Part shown: piece after piece, positions 18,473 through 26,551 of the stretch
Layout: every line of letters begins with the position of its first letter
How positions within the stretch are numbered: position 1 is the stretch's first letter
Source of the DNA: a bacterium
GTDB taxonomy: Bacteria > Bacteroidota > Bacteroidia > Chitinophagales > Saprospiraceae
Reading direction: 5' to 3'
NCBI GenBank assembly: GCA_024742755.1
Contig: JANSXW010000005.1
Span: 1 to 64,000 of the forward strand
DNA: 64,000 nt
Program-made: the position numbers and the translations under genes
Notes under the pieces: model-generated
Database searches by the model: none
What the model saw: the letters and a program-made list of their open reading frames with translations, nothing else
Told to the model about the DNA's origin: nothing

Positions 18473-19549
18473 ATGCGAACCTATCTGCTTACCACCTGTC
18501 TTGTTCTTTTCAGCTGCCTGAATCTCCTGGCGCAGCCTGCCCCGGATTTCACCATTACAGATAGTCAGGGCAACAGCCATCAGCTGTATGCGGATTACCT
18601 AAATCAGGGGAAAACGGTGGTGCTCAAACTGTTTTTCACTTCCTGCCCGCCCTGCAATGCCATCGCCAGTTCTACAGAGCAGCTAAACCAGGAATGGGGC
18701 GGCGGCAACAACGATGTGGTGTTCATCAGCCTGAGCATACTGAGCAACGACACCGACAACCTGGTCAACAACTACAAAGCCAACCACGGCATTACCTATC
18801 CCGGTGCAAGCCCGTCGGGCGGCAGCCTGGCAGCCACGGCGCCCTATCAAAATGGCACCTATGGCTTTTTTCTGGGTACGCCGACCTTTGTGGTCATCGC
18901 GCCCGATGGCACCGTCGATTATGACCCCAGAGGGCCGAACCAGGCCGCTACCATTATGGAAGTGGATGCGGCCATTGAGGCAACAGGCGCTCAGCGCCCA
19001 CTGGTCAGCCTGGCGAATAACGGGAGCGCTGTGGACCCTCAAAATGACGGCGTAGCCGGGATGTCGCTGGAAATAGTAGAGCTGGACTCTATGGTAGCGC
19101 AGACCAACAGTACCGGTTCCTACAGCTTTAACCTGCAGGTCATGCCAGGGCAATCCTACACCGTCCGGGCCACGAAGAACATCAACCCGACCAATGGCGT
19201 AAGCACCCTTGACCTGATCTTGCTCAGCCAGCATATCCTGGGCGTGCAACCGATTACCGATCCTGAGCGCCTCCTTGCCGCAGACGCCAACCGCAGCGGA
19301 GGGGTCAGCCTGCTTGATCAAATCCGCATCCGAAAACTGATCCTGAGCATTGACAGTGACTTTGGGGAACAACCTTCCTGGATCGTGATACCCGCAGATT
19401 ATGACTTTCAGAATCCGGAAGACCCGTTTGATGAAGTGTATAACGGCAACCTCAATCAGGCTATACTTACGCCCGGAAGCCTGCAGCCCCTGCAATGGAA
19501 AGCCATCAAAGTCGGCGACCTCAACCTGGACGCTAACCCCCGGGATTAA
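18473..19549 (+). CDS. secreted thioredoxin-fold protein with dockerin-like repeats
   Basis: Exported protein of 358 residues with signal peptide (cleavage after L-L-A-Q). Residues 23-170 form a TlpA/AhpC-type thioredoxin fold with C-P-P-C at 58-61. Residues about 175-240 are a beta-rich (Cna-B/carboxypeptidase-like) domain. Residues about 238-292 hold two dockerin-like helices with D-A-N-R-S-G-G-V-S-L-L-D and I-N-P-T-N-G-V-S-T-L-D loops. There is no T9SS tail; the end is N-L-D-A-N-P-R-D. Dockerin-like units in Bacteroidota often tie modules on large surface proteins. The redox partner is unknown. Confidence 0.85.
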   Translation: MRTYLLTTCLVLFSCLNLLAQPAPDFTITDSQGNSHQLYADYLNQGKTVVLKLFFTSCPPCNAIASSTEQLNQEWGGGNNDVVFISLSILSNDTDNLVNNYKANHGITYPGASPSGGSLAATAPYQNGTYGFFLGTPTFVVIAPDGTVDYDPRGPNQAATIMEVDAAIEATGAQRPLVSLANNGSAVDPQNDGVAGMSLEIVELDSMVAQTNSTGSYSFNLQVMPGQSYTVRATKNINPTNGVSTLDLILLSQHILGVQPITDPERLLAADANRSGGVSLLDQIRIRKLILSIDSDFGEQPSWIVIPADYDFQNPEDPFDEVYNGNLNQAILTPGSLQPLQWKAIKVGDLNLDANPRD

Positions 19550-19590
19550 GACTATGACTATTTGATGACGCAGTGATGAGGAAGTTGCAT

Positions 19591-19620
19591 TTTGAGAATT
19601 CAGCCCGGCGAGTATCTTTG
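19591..19620 (+). promoter_or_regulatory. Bacteroidota-type promoter of the TolB-like gene
   Basis: TTTG (19591-19594), 18 bases, then TATCTTTG (19613-19620), a full match to the TTTG/TAnnTTTG pattern. Transcription would begin near 19626, ten bases before the ATG at 19636, so that ATG is the start rather than the in-frame ATG at 19573. Confidence 0.8.
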
Positions 19621-19635
19621 CAGGAAAAATTAAGC

Positions 19636-20742
19636 ATGAAAATCCAACTCTTTGGACTCCTCGCCGCCCTGTTGCTACTTTCCGCCTGCGGCAGCGATGC
19701 GGGGTCCACTGATCAAACCACTCAGGAAGACACCGGTGCTCCGGCTGCTGACACCCTGCGCTATGAGCAGGAAGCCAACCTGAAAAACCTCCGCCAACTC
19801 ACCTTTGGCGGCGATAATGCTGAGGCTTATTTTAGCTTCGACAACTCCAAGCTTGTCTTTCAGGCTGCCAATGAGGCATGGGACGCCCCCTGCGATCAGA
19901 TCTTCTACATGCCCCTCACCGGCTATGCCGGCGAACGCCCACCTATGCTCAGCACAGGCAAGGGCCGGACGACCTGCTCTTACTTTATGCCGGGCGATAC
20001 CACCATTCTCTACGCCTCTACCCACCTCGGAGGTGACGAATGCCCGGAGACGCCCCCTGTTGTAAACGGCAAGTACGTTTGGCCGATTTACGAAAGCTAT
20101 GACATCTTTGTAGCGGACCTGGAAGGCAATATCAAGCAGCAGCTGACGGATCATCCCGGCTATGACGCTGAAGCAACGCTGAGCCCCGATGGGTCCAAAA
20201 TCGTCTTCACTTCCACCCGCTCGGGCGACCTGGAGCTTTGGACCATGAATACAGACGGGTCTGAACTGACACAGGTAACGGACGAACTGGGGTACGACGG
20301 CGGCGCATTCTTCTCTCCGGATGGGACCAAGCTCATTTTCCGGGCCTCCCGCCCAAAAACGGAAGAGGCGCAGGCTACTTACAAGGCACTGCTGGCGCAG
20401 GGCGTGGTTCAGCCTACCGAGATGGAAATCTTCGTCTGCAACGTTGATGGTTCGGACCTGCAGCAGATTACTGATCTGGGCGGCGCGAACTGGGCCCCTT
20501 ATTTCCACCCTTCCGGCGAAAAACTGTTGTTCTCAACCAATCATCATGTAGAAGGTGGGCGGCAGTTCAACATCTTTTCCATCAATCTCGATGGCACCGG
20601 GCTCAAGCAGGTGACGTTCGACAAGACCTTCGATGCTTTCCCGATGTTTTCCTACGATGGCAAATACCTAGTCTTCTCATCCAACCGCAATAATGGCGGC
20701 ACCCGCGACACCAACGTGTTCCTTGCGGAGTGGCAGGATTAG
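19636..20742 (+). CDS. TolB-like PD40 beta-propeller lipoprotein
   Basis: Lipoprotein of 368 residues with signal ending L-L-S-A-C-G. Several PD40/WD40-like blades are seen (for example S-P-D-G-S-K-I-V-F-T-S-T-R, S-P-D-G-T-K-L-I-F-R-A-S-R, F-S-Y-D-G-K-Y-L-V-F-S-S-N-R), giving a six- or seven-blade propeller like TolB or the dipeptidyl peptidase propeller, without a peptidase domain. It probably binds a peptide or glycan in the periplasm or at the surface. The start is set by the promoter just upstream. Confidence 0.9.
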   Translation: MKIQLFGLLAALLLLSACGSDAGSTDQTTQEDTGAPAADTLRYEQEANLKNLRQLTFGGDNAEAYFSFDNSKLVFQAANEAWDAPCDQIFYMPLTGYAGERPPMLSTGKGRTTCSYFMPGDTTILYASTHLGGDECPETPPVVNGKYVWPIYESYDIFVADLEGNIKQQLTDHPGYDAEATLSPDGSKIVFTSTRSGDLELWTMNTDGSELTQVTDELGYDGGAFFSPDGTKLIFRASRPKTEEAQATYKALLAQGVVQPTEMEIFVCNVDGSDLQQITDLGGANWAPYFHPSGEKLLFSTNHHVEGGRQFNIFSINLDGTGLKQVTFDKTFDAFPMFSYDGKYLVFSSNRNNGGTRDTNVFLAEWQD

Positions 20743-20766
20743 ACGGTCCTCAACCGCAGCCTTACA

Positions 20767-20909
20767 GGAAAGCCGGTATATCCTTTCGGGGTTATACTGA
20801 CGATTAAGTGGTTTGCCACAGCAAACCTACTCAATGTCAGCATTTACGCTGGGAAGTGGCTTTCTCCGATGTCGCAAACCACTTCGTATTGCGTATATAC
20901 CGGCTTTCC
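20767..20909. repeat. nested inverted repeats, possible MITE or structured RNA
   Basis: Between the TolB-like gene and the outer-membrane gene lies a 143-base element. Its ends are a perfect 15-bp inverted repeat (20767-20781 with 20895-20909, arm begins GGAAAGCCGG). Inside is a perfect 11-bp inverted repeat (20806-20816 with 20874-20884, AAGTGGTTTGC). Both arms pair in the same nested sense, so the transcript could fold as one long hairpin. No open frame of note lies within. It could end transcription of the upstream gene or be a miniature mobile element; no target duplication was seen. Confidence 0.6.
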
Positions 20910-20947
20910 CGTTTTAAATCTTAATTTTAGGGCCTGAAAAGGACCCT

Positions 20948-21757
20948 ATGAAATACCTACTGACCCTGTTTGCTGCATTCCTGGTTGCGCCTTCGCTTTT
21001 TGGGCAAAACGGCACGCCTCCCCCTGCTGGCGCCCGGGGCATTGGCATGGGCTTTACGGGCCTGACGTTCCACGATGTCCACGCGGTATTCAGCAACGCC
21101 GCCGGTATCGCCAATATCGACCGTACTTCCGTGGCTGCTTTTGGGGAGCAGCGCTTTCTACTCGAAGAATTGGGCGCCTATTCCTTTGCAGTGGCTTTAC
21201 CTACCAATGCGGGCAATTTCGGGCTTGGCGTGCAGCACTTTGGATTTGAAGGCTATAACGAGCAGCGTATCGGCCTCGCCTACGCCCGGCCGTTGGCTGA
21301 AAACCTGTCTATCGGAGGGCAGTTTTTAGCCCTGAATACTCAGATTGAAGAATACGGCAGCCGCCTGGCTCTGACTTTCGCCCTAGGATTGCAGTATCAG
21401 GCATTGCCACAGTTGGAATTTGCTGCCCACATCAACAGCCCGGCCCGGGTGGAAGAAGCCAATGGGGCCTTTTTGCCTACCGTGCTCAGTGTTGGCGCAC
21501 GGTATTCGCCCTCCGATCAGGTATCCATTTTGCTGGAAGCAGAAAAAGACATCGACTACCCGGTCCGCACCAAGATCGGCATAGAGTATCGGGTCGCCGA
21601 TCCTTTTTACCTGCGGTTTGGCGCTGCTACCCACCCGGCAACCGTGACCCTGGGCATCGGGTACCAAATTGCAGACCGGCTATGGTTTGATGTTGCTTCC
21701 GGTTACCACGAAATCCTGGGCTTTTCGCCCGCCGGGGGCATTCACTATCAATTCTAA
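20948..21757 (+). CDS. outer-membrane beta-barrel protein (PorV/UPF0164-like)
   Basis: A 269-residue protein with a signal peptide ending L-F-G-Q and alternating beta strands throughout, ending in G-G-I-H-Y-Q-F with a C-terminal aromatic residue as in outer-membrane barrels. The N-terminal G-A-R-G-I-G-M-G-F-T-G-L-T-F-H-D and S-N-A-A-G-I-A motifs recall the FadL/UPF0164 group that includes T9SS proteins PorV and PorQ, but it is shorter than PorV. A role with T9SS is only possible. mqnB follows after 13 bp. Confidence 0.75.
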   Translation: MKYLLTLFAAFLVAPSLFGQNGTPPPAGARGIGMGFTGLTFHDVHAVFSNAAGIANIDRTSVAAFGEQRFLLEELGAYSFAVALPTNAGNFGLGVQHFGFEGYNEQRIGLAYARPLAENLSIGGQFLALNTQIEEYGSRLALTFALGLQYQALPQLEFAAHINSPARVEEANGAFLPTVLSVGARYSPSDQVSILLEAEKDIDYPVRTKIGIEYRVADPFYLRFGAATHPATVTLGIGYQIADRLWFDVASGYHEILGFSPAGGIHYQF

Positions 21758-21770
21758 AAACGCTATTGCT

Positions 21771-22460
21771 TTGAATATACTTATCGTCGCTGCCACGCCC
21801 TTTGAAATCGCAGCCCTCCGCGCTCACCTGCAGTCTGCATTTGTACAGACTGCTGAGCATCAATTTCAAAAAGGGGATGTCAAGGTCGCGCTTTTGATTA
21901 CCGGTGTGGGCCTGCCGCTTACCGGGTATGCGCTGGGGCGCGTCCTGGCACTGGAGGAATGGAACCTCATCATCAATGCTGGGATTGCAGGCTCCCTGTC
22001 TGAAAAGTTCGGCCCGGGCAGTGTGGTGCAGGTGGTCACGGAACGCTTTGCGGACCTGGGCGTGGAAGAAGCGGACGGGCGCTTTACCTCCGTTCATGAA
22101 ATGGGGCTCATCGAAAAGGGGCAGGCACCCTTTGATGAGCAGGGCCGGCTGCACAATCAGCACGCACAGGGATTCGGCTTTTTGCCTCAGGCACACGGGA
22201 TCAGCGTCAACCGTGTGCACGGCTCAGCGGCTTCCATTGGACAGTTGAAACGCAAATACCCGGACGCAGAGATCGAGTCGATGGAAGGCGCGGCATTTTT
22301 CTATGCCTGCCTGATGGAGAAGGTGCCTTTTCTGGAAATCCGGTCCGTTTCCAACTTTGTGGAGCCCCGCAACCGGGACAACTGGAAAGTGGAAGAAGCC
22401 CTCTCGGCACTGAATAATACGCTTATTGAACTCCTGCAATCGCTCTTTACCAATTACTAG
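21771..22460 (+). CDS. mqnB: futalosine hydrolase
   Basis: Nucleosidase of the MTA/SAH phosphorylase fold, 229 residues, splitting futalosine to dehypoxanthine futalosine in the futalosine route to menaquinone. The G-V-G-L-P-L-T motif, N-A-G-I-A-G-S-L and the E-S-M-E-G-A-A-F-F-Y segment with the purine-binding residues are clear, and R-S-V-S-N-F-V-E-P-R-N matches MqnB. TTG at 21771 is taken as the start because the family begins with N-I-L-I-V-A-A-T-P; in-frame codons upstream run into the previous gene. Its end overlaps convergent prmC by 14 bp. Confidence 0.85.
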   Translation: MNILIVAATPFEIAALRAHLQSAFVQTAEHQFQKGDVKVALLITGVGLPLTGYALGRVLALEEWNLIINAGIAGSLSEKFGPGSVVQVVTERFADLGVEEADGRFTSVHEMGLIEKGQAPFDEQGRLHNQHAQGFGFLPQAHGISVNRVHGSAASIGQLKRKYPDAEIESMEGAAFFYACLMEKVPFLEIRSVSNFVEPRNRDNWKVEEALSALNNTLIELLQSLFTNY

Positions 22461-23289
22461 CCTTTAGCATCCTGGTCTTGCCGCTCATGTCCTGCTTGAG
22501 CTCAGCTGCTTCAAAGCCCTGATCTTCAACGATTTTAAGGACCTCAGCTCCGTTGAATTCATTGAGTTCAAAGTAGAGCATGCCGCCCGGGGAAAGATGG
22601 GCCCTCGCAAAACGGGCAATGGCCTCGTAAAAGACAAGGGCATCTTCGGTAGCGGTGAATAGCGCCAGGTGCGGTTCGTGTTCGAGTACGTGTTTGGGCA
22701 TCAGCCTGGCTTCCGAGGGCGGAATGTAGGGCGGGTTGCTGACGATGAGGTCATATAGAGGAAATTTTGCCCAGCTTTTTTCCTCCAAAATATCGGCTTC
22801 AAGAAAGTGGACGGTGGTTCCCAACTCCGCTGCGTTTTGGCTTGCGGCTTCCAGCGCTTTCCGGCTGACTTCCAGCCCGGTCACAGCCCAGTTTGGACGG
22901 TGATGCTTGAGGGTAATCGGGATGCAGCCTGTGCCGGTACCGATATCCAAAGCAGAACGCCCAGGCCCTTTGGGGTGGTCCTGCAGGATTTCGTAAACCA
23001 GTTCTTCCGTTTCCGCTCTGGGTATAAGGGTATCCGGCGTAACCCTGAACTTCAGCCCGTAAAAATCGGCCTGCCCGAGGATGTACTGCCAGGGCTCACC
23101 ATCGATGAGCCGTTGGGCGATGTCCCGTAGTTTTAATGTTTGCTCTGTTGGCAGTTCATCTTCCCGGTTTAGGTTGTGAACGCCAAAGGCGTCCTCGAAA
23201 ACCAAACGGGCGATGTTGCGGGCCTCCCGTTCATCGTACCCTGCAGTGAGCTGACGGACAAGCCCGCGGTAAGCATTGGCAATTTTCAT
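22447..23289 (-). CDS. prmC: release factor glutamine methyltransferase
   Basis: Methylates the Gln of the GGQ motif in release factors RF1 and RF2 using S-adenosylmethionine. The 280-residue product has an N-terminal helical domain, the SAM motif D-I-G-T-G-T-G-C and the hallmark N-P-P-Y (185-188) that holds the target glutamine. Length matches the family. Its ATG overlaps the stop of the upstream histidine kinase (ATGA), so the two are probably translated together. Confidence 0.95.
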   Translation of the reverse strand: MKIANAYRGLVRQLTAGYDEREARNIARLVFEDAFGVHNLNREDELPTEQTLKLRDIAQRLIDGEPWQYILGQADFYGLKFRVTPDTLIPRAETEELVYEILQDHPKGPGRSALDIGTGTGCIPITLKHHRPNWAVTGLEVSRKALEAASQNAAELGTTVHFLEADILEEKSWAKFPLYDLIVSNPPYIPPSEARLMPKHVLEHEPHLALFTATEDALVFYEAIARFARAHLSPGGMLYFELNEFNGAEVLKIVEDQGFEAAELKQDMSGKTRMLKASNW

Positions 23290-25148
23290 TGCACAAAGGT
23301 AAGGATAAATGTAGAGCCCAGCCCGGGCTCGCTTTGCACTTCAATAGAGCCGCCGAGCGCTTCCACCTGCTGCTTGGTCATAAACAGCCCCAGCCCTTCT
23401 CCCCGGCTGTCCTGATGCAGGCGCCCACCCAGTTTAAAGATTTTATCACCGTACCGGTCCAGGTCAATACCAATGCCATAATCCCTTACCCGTACTACGA
23501 TCTGATCTCCTTCCTGCACACCGATGATGTCCACTGTTTTCTTGCGCTTGGTGGTGCCGTATTTGATGGCATTGGTGACCAGATTGTGAAATATGCTATC
23601 CAGATAGGCTGGTACAGACTGCACGTAAAGGTCATCGGGCACCCCTACCAAAAACTGAATGCCTTCCCGGAAAATACTTTCGTTATTGAGTTCGATGACC
23701 CGGGTGATGGTCTCCAGCAGATTGCAGGGCACCCAGGTGGTCATATCAAGGCTTTGCTCGAAGTTCAGCAGCTCATTGACGTTGGAGAGGGTGTTGTTGA
23801 GCCGGTGCACGGTGAGTTCCATCATACTGAGGTACTCCTCGTTGGAGGGCTCCGACCGGACCATTTCCAGCAACCCCATAATGTTGGCCACAGATGACCG
23901 GATATTATGAGACACCATGAAGGAAAAATCTTTGAGCCGCTTGTTTTGGTTGGTCGCTGTGCGCAGTAATTTCTGGTGCTCTACGGCAGCCGATTTTTGC
24001 TCCGTGATGTCTTCGAAAATCCCGTACCATACCAATCCGCCATCAGCCTTGAGTTCAGGGCGCGCCCGCAGCCTGTTCCAGCGGTGCTGCCCGGGCTGTG
24101 CTGATTTGACCCGGTATTCTAAATTCAGCTCGCTCAGGTCCCCCTTCACAGCATTGGCGATGGCAGCCCTCATCCGTTGTACATCCTCTTCGTGAACGGC
24201 CTCGAAGCCCGGTTCTGCAGATTCACTGAGCAGTTCGGGCGTCAGGGTGTGGTGCAGGCGGTTGATTTCCCGGCTGATGTATGGAAAATACAACTTGCCT
24301 TCCGGCGTTAGTTCCATTTGGAATACGGCGCCCGGTACATTTTGCATCAGCTTGCCCAGCTGCTCTTGATGCCGTTTTATGCTTTCCTGATGCGCTTTTT
24401 CCTCAGAGATATCCTGAGCAGTGGCAATGACACCTACCGTTTGGCCCTCTTCGTTGACGATGGGGCTGTCGATAATTTTGACCGGAAATATCCGGCCCGT
24501 TTTGCCTTTATGGATTTGCACGCCCTCCCACTGCTTTCCAGCCATTAGTGCCGCCCGGGCTGCTGCTATATCATCGGGATTTTGCTCCTGCACGGTAATA
24601 TTGATCTGTTGTCCGAGCATTTCTTCCCGGCTGTAACCATAGATGCGTTCGGCAGCTTTATTCCAGTAAGTCACCAGGCCTTTTAAATCGAACGCGACCG
24701 CTGCCTGTCCGATAGTGTCGAGCAGACGGCTTTTGAATTCAACCTCCTTCTCCAGTTTTTTGTGAAGGCTGAGGTCATAGCCAATGCACAGCACTTGTAC
24801 GGGCATGCCGGTTTCATCCACAACGGCCTTGAATTCCCAGAAAGAAACCACCGTATCTGTACCTGCATCCGATGGTTTCCGCAATTTGCCAATCACACTT
24901 TTGCCCGGTTTGGACAGGCATTCCTGTACCATGGCCAGACAGGCAGCCCGGTCTTCCCTGACTATTGAAAGCATGGAATCTTTACCGATCGCCTTCTCCG
25001 GATCAACATTAAATTTTTTGCAAAACCAATTATTGAGGTAAGTATACTTTCCCTGCAGGTCTGTAGCAACGATGTAGATGCTGTTGCTTTCCAGTACTTT
25101 TGCCGCGATAGCGTCAATTAAAAACTGCTGTTCTAACATTTTGTGCAT
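23286..25148 (-). CDS. PAS-domain sensor histidine kinase
   Basis: Soluble sensor kinase of 620 residues; no membrane segment is seen. Three PAS domains are likely (about 20-128, 140-250, 268-385). The phosphoacceptor motif is V-S-H-N-I-R-S-S-V (His414), a HisKA variant common in Bacteroidota. The ATPase domain shows N-L-V-T-N-A-I-K-Y (N box), D-Y-G-I-G-I-D (G1) and G-E-G-L-G-L-F (G2). No response regulator is adjacent, so it is an orphan. Its stop overlaps the start of prmC. An ATG three codons in is an alternative start. Confidence 0.92.
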   Translation of the reverse strand: MHKMLEQQFLIDAIAAKVLESNSIYIVATDLQGKYTYLNNWFCKKFNVDPEKAIGKDSMLSIVREDRAACLAMVQECLSKPGKSVIGKLRKPSDAGTDTVVSFWEFKAVVDETGMPVQVLCIGYDLSLHKKLEKEVEFKSRLLDTIGQAAVAFDLKGLVTYWNKAAERIYGYSREEMLGQQINITVQEQNPDDIAAARAALMAGKQWEGVQIHKGKTGRIFPVKIIDSPIVNEEGQTVGVIATAQDISEEKAHQESIKRHQEQLGKLMQNVPGAVFQMELTPEGKLYFPYISREINRLHHTLTPELLSESAEPGFEAVHEEDVQRMRAAIANAVKGDLSELNLEYRVKSAQPGQHRWNRLRARPELKADGGLVWYGIFEDITEQKSAAVEHQKLLRTATNQNKRLKDFSFMVSHNIRSSVANIMGLLEMVRSEPSNEEYLSMMELTVHRLNNTLSNVNELLNFEQSLDMTTWVPCNLLETITRVIELNNESIFREGIQFLVGVPDDLYVQSVPAYLDSIFHNLVTNAIKYGTTKRKKTVDIIGVQEGDQIVVRVRDYGIGIDLDRYGDKIFKLGGRLHQDSRGEGLGLFMTKQQVEALGGSIEVQSEPGLGSTFILTFVQ

Positions 25149-25245
25149 ATTTGCAGGAAAGAGAAGGACAACGGAAGCTATTTTTATCCGGCTGAATCCG
25201 AATGCAATATAATTGATTTTTTCTAATTTCTGACAACTTCGCGCT

Positions 25246-25674
25246 ATGCAAAAGGTAGCTGCTTACAGCCTGGCAGTGCTGGTTCTGATTGCTGCCCTGC
25301 TCCTGGCTTCTGGACATCCGGTACTGAATCGGACTGGCCCTCTGGGGTTGCCGGTGGGCAATTGGGCCGCATGGGCAGGCCTGATTGCGCTGCCGGCCGC
25401 ACAGTTGATGGGTTTGTACCACAGGAGAAACCGGGAAAAAGACCCCCGGATAGGTGTTTTTTACATCGGTTCCCTGGGCGCCCTCACGCTAAGCTTGCTC
25501 TGGGGCGTATTGAGTTACGGATTAGCCGGCAACTGGGCCTTTGTATTCCAGCAACAGCAGGGCTCGTTTGTCGGCAGTGCAGAGGCAGCAAGCTTTTTCT
25601 TATACCTTTCGGCTGCTACGGCAGCGCTGCCTTTGCTGATTTTGGTGCTCTACCTCATTTACCGGTCTCTGTAA
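25246..25674 (+). CDS. small four-helix membrane protein, unknown
   Basis: A 142-residue protein with about four hydrophobic helices (near 5-22, 40-58, 72-95, 112-138) and a basic loop R-R-N-R-E-K-D at about 62-68. I do not recognise a family. It is divergent from the histidine kinase and its last 20 bases overlap the end of the convergent permease gene. The regular helices and codon use support a real gene. Confidence 0.6.
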   Translation: MQKVAAYSLAVLVLIAALLLASGHPVLNRTGPLGLPVGNWAAWAGLIALPAAQLMGLYHRRNREKDPRIGVFYIGSLGALTLSLLWGVLSYGLAGNWAFVFQQQQGSFVGSAEAASFFLYLSAATAALPLLILVLYLIYRSL

Positions 25675-26551
25675 CCCTCAGCGGATACCGGGAGCGAAAA
25701 CGTTGCGTGAGCACGCCGGTGGACGGCGAAAACAGGACCGCGAGCAGCAGAAAAACACCTGAGGTGACGGCCATTGCCCCTGCCACAGACCCGTCAATCC
25801 AAACGGCGAGATAATATCCGCTTACCGCAGTGAGCAGGCCCAGCCCGACGGTGAGCAATAGCATCTGCTGCAATTTTTCCGTAAGCAAATAGGCAGTTGC
25901 AGGGGGCACGATCAGAAAAGCGACCACCAGGATAGCGCCTACGGACTCAAAGGCGACCACGGTGGTAACGGAGACCGCACTCATCAAAAGATAGTGCCAA
26001 AATACAGTGGAAATCCCCACAGCAGCAGCATACTCCGGATTGAAGGTCGTGATTTTCAGCCCCCGGTAGCCCACAATGATCAAGAGCAGGATAAGCAGCA
26101 GCACTCCACCCAGAATCCAGACCGGCCGTGGGCCCATTGAGCGCCCGCTTTCCGTAATCCACAAGTCAAGTGGCACGTAGGCTATTTCCCCGTACAGCAC
26201 ACAGTCCTGATCGAGGTCAACCTGCCCGGCGTAGAGCGAAATCAGGATAATGCCCATGGCAAACAGCCAGGTGAAAGTAATGCCGATAGAGGCATCAATC
26301 TGCAGGCGGGCTTTCTGGTACAGGAATTCAATCATGAAAGTCGTAAGCACCCCGAGCGCAGCCGCCCCGATCAGCATCGGCAGCACATCCCGGGATTCTG
26401 ACAACAGATAGGCAATCACAATCCCTGGCAACACCGCATGGGAAATGGCATCCCCCACCATGGCCATTTTGCGGAGGATGAGGAACGTACCCAGCAGCCC
26501 ACAGCTTGTGGCTACCAACGCACCGGTAAGGATGATCCAAAATGCATTCAT
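25655..26551 (-). CDS. metal ABC transporter permease (second permease)
   Basis: Inner-membrane permease of the ABC-3 family (MntB/ZnuB/TroD type), 298 residues with eight or nine helices. Marks include L-R-K-M-A-M-V-G-D-A-I-S-H-A-V-L-P-G near the N-terminus and the V-G-A-I-L-V-V-A-F-L-I-V-P-P-A-T-A-Y motif. It is the last gene of the four-gene operon and its ATG overlaps the stop of the upstream permease (ATGA). With its partner it forms the channel for Mn2+, Zn2+ or Fe2+. Confidence 0.93.
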   Translation of the reverse strand: MNAFWIILTGALVATSCGLLGTFLILRKMAMVGDAISHAVLPGIVIAYLLSESRDVLPMLIGAAALGVLTTFMIEFLYQKARLQIDASIGITFTWLFAMGIILISLYAGQVDLDQDCVLYGEIAYVPLDLWITESGRSMGPRPVWILGGVLLLILLLIIVGYRGLKITTFNPEYAAAVGISTVFWHYLLMSAVSVTTVVAFESVGAILVVAFLIVPPATAYLLTEKLQQMLLLTVGLGLLTAVSGYYLAVWIDGSVAGAMAVTSGVFLLLAVLFSPSTGVLTQRFRSRYPLRVTETGK

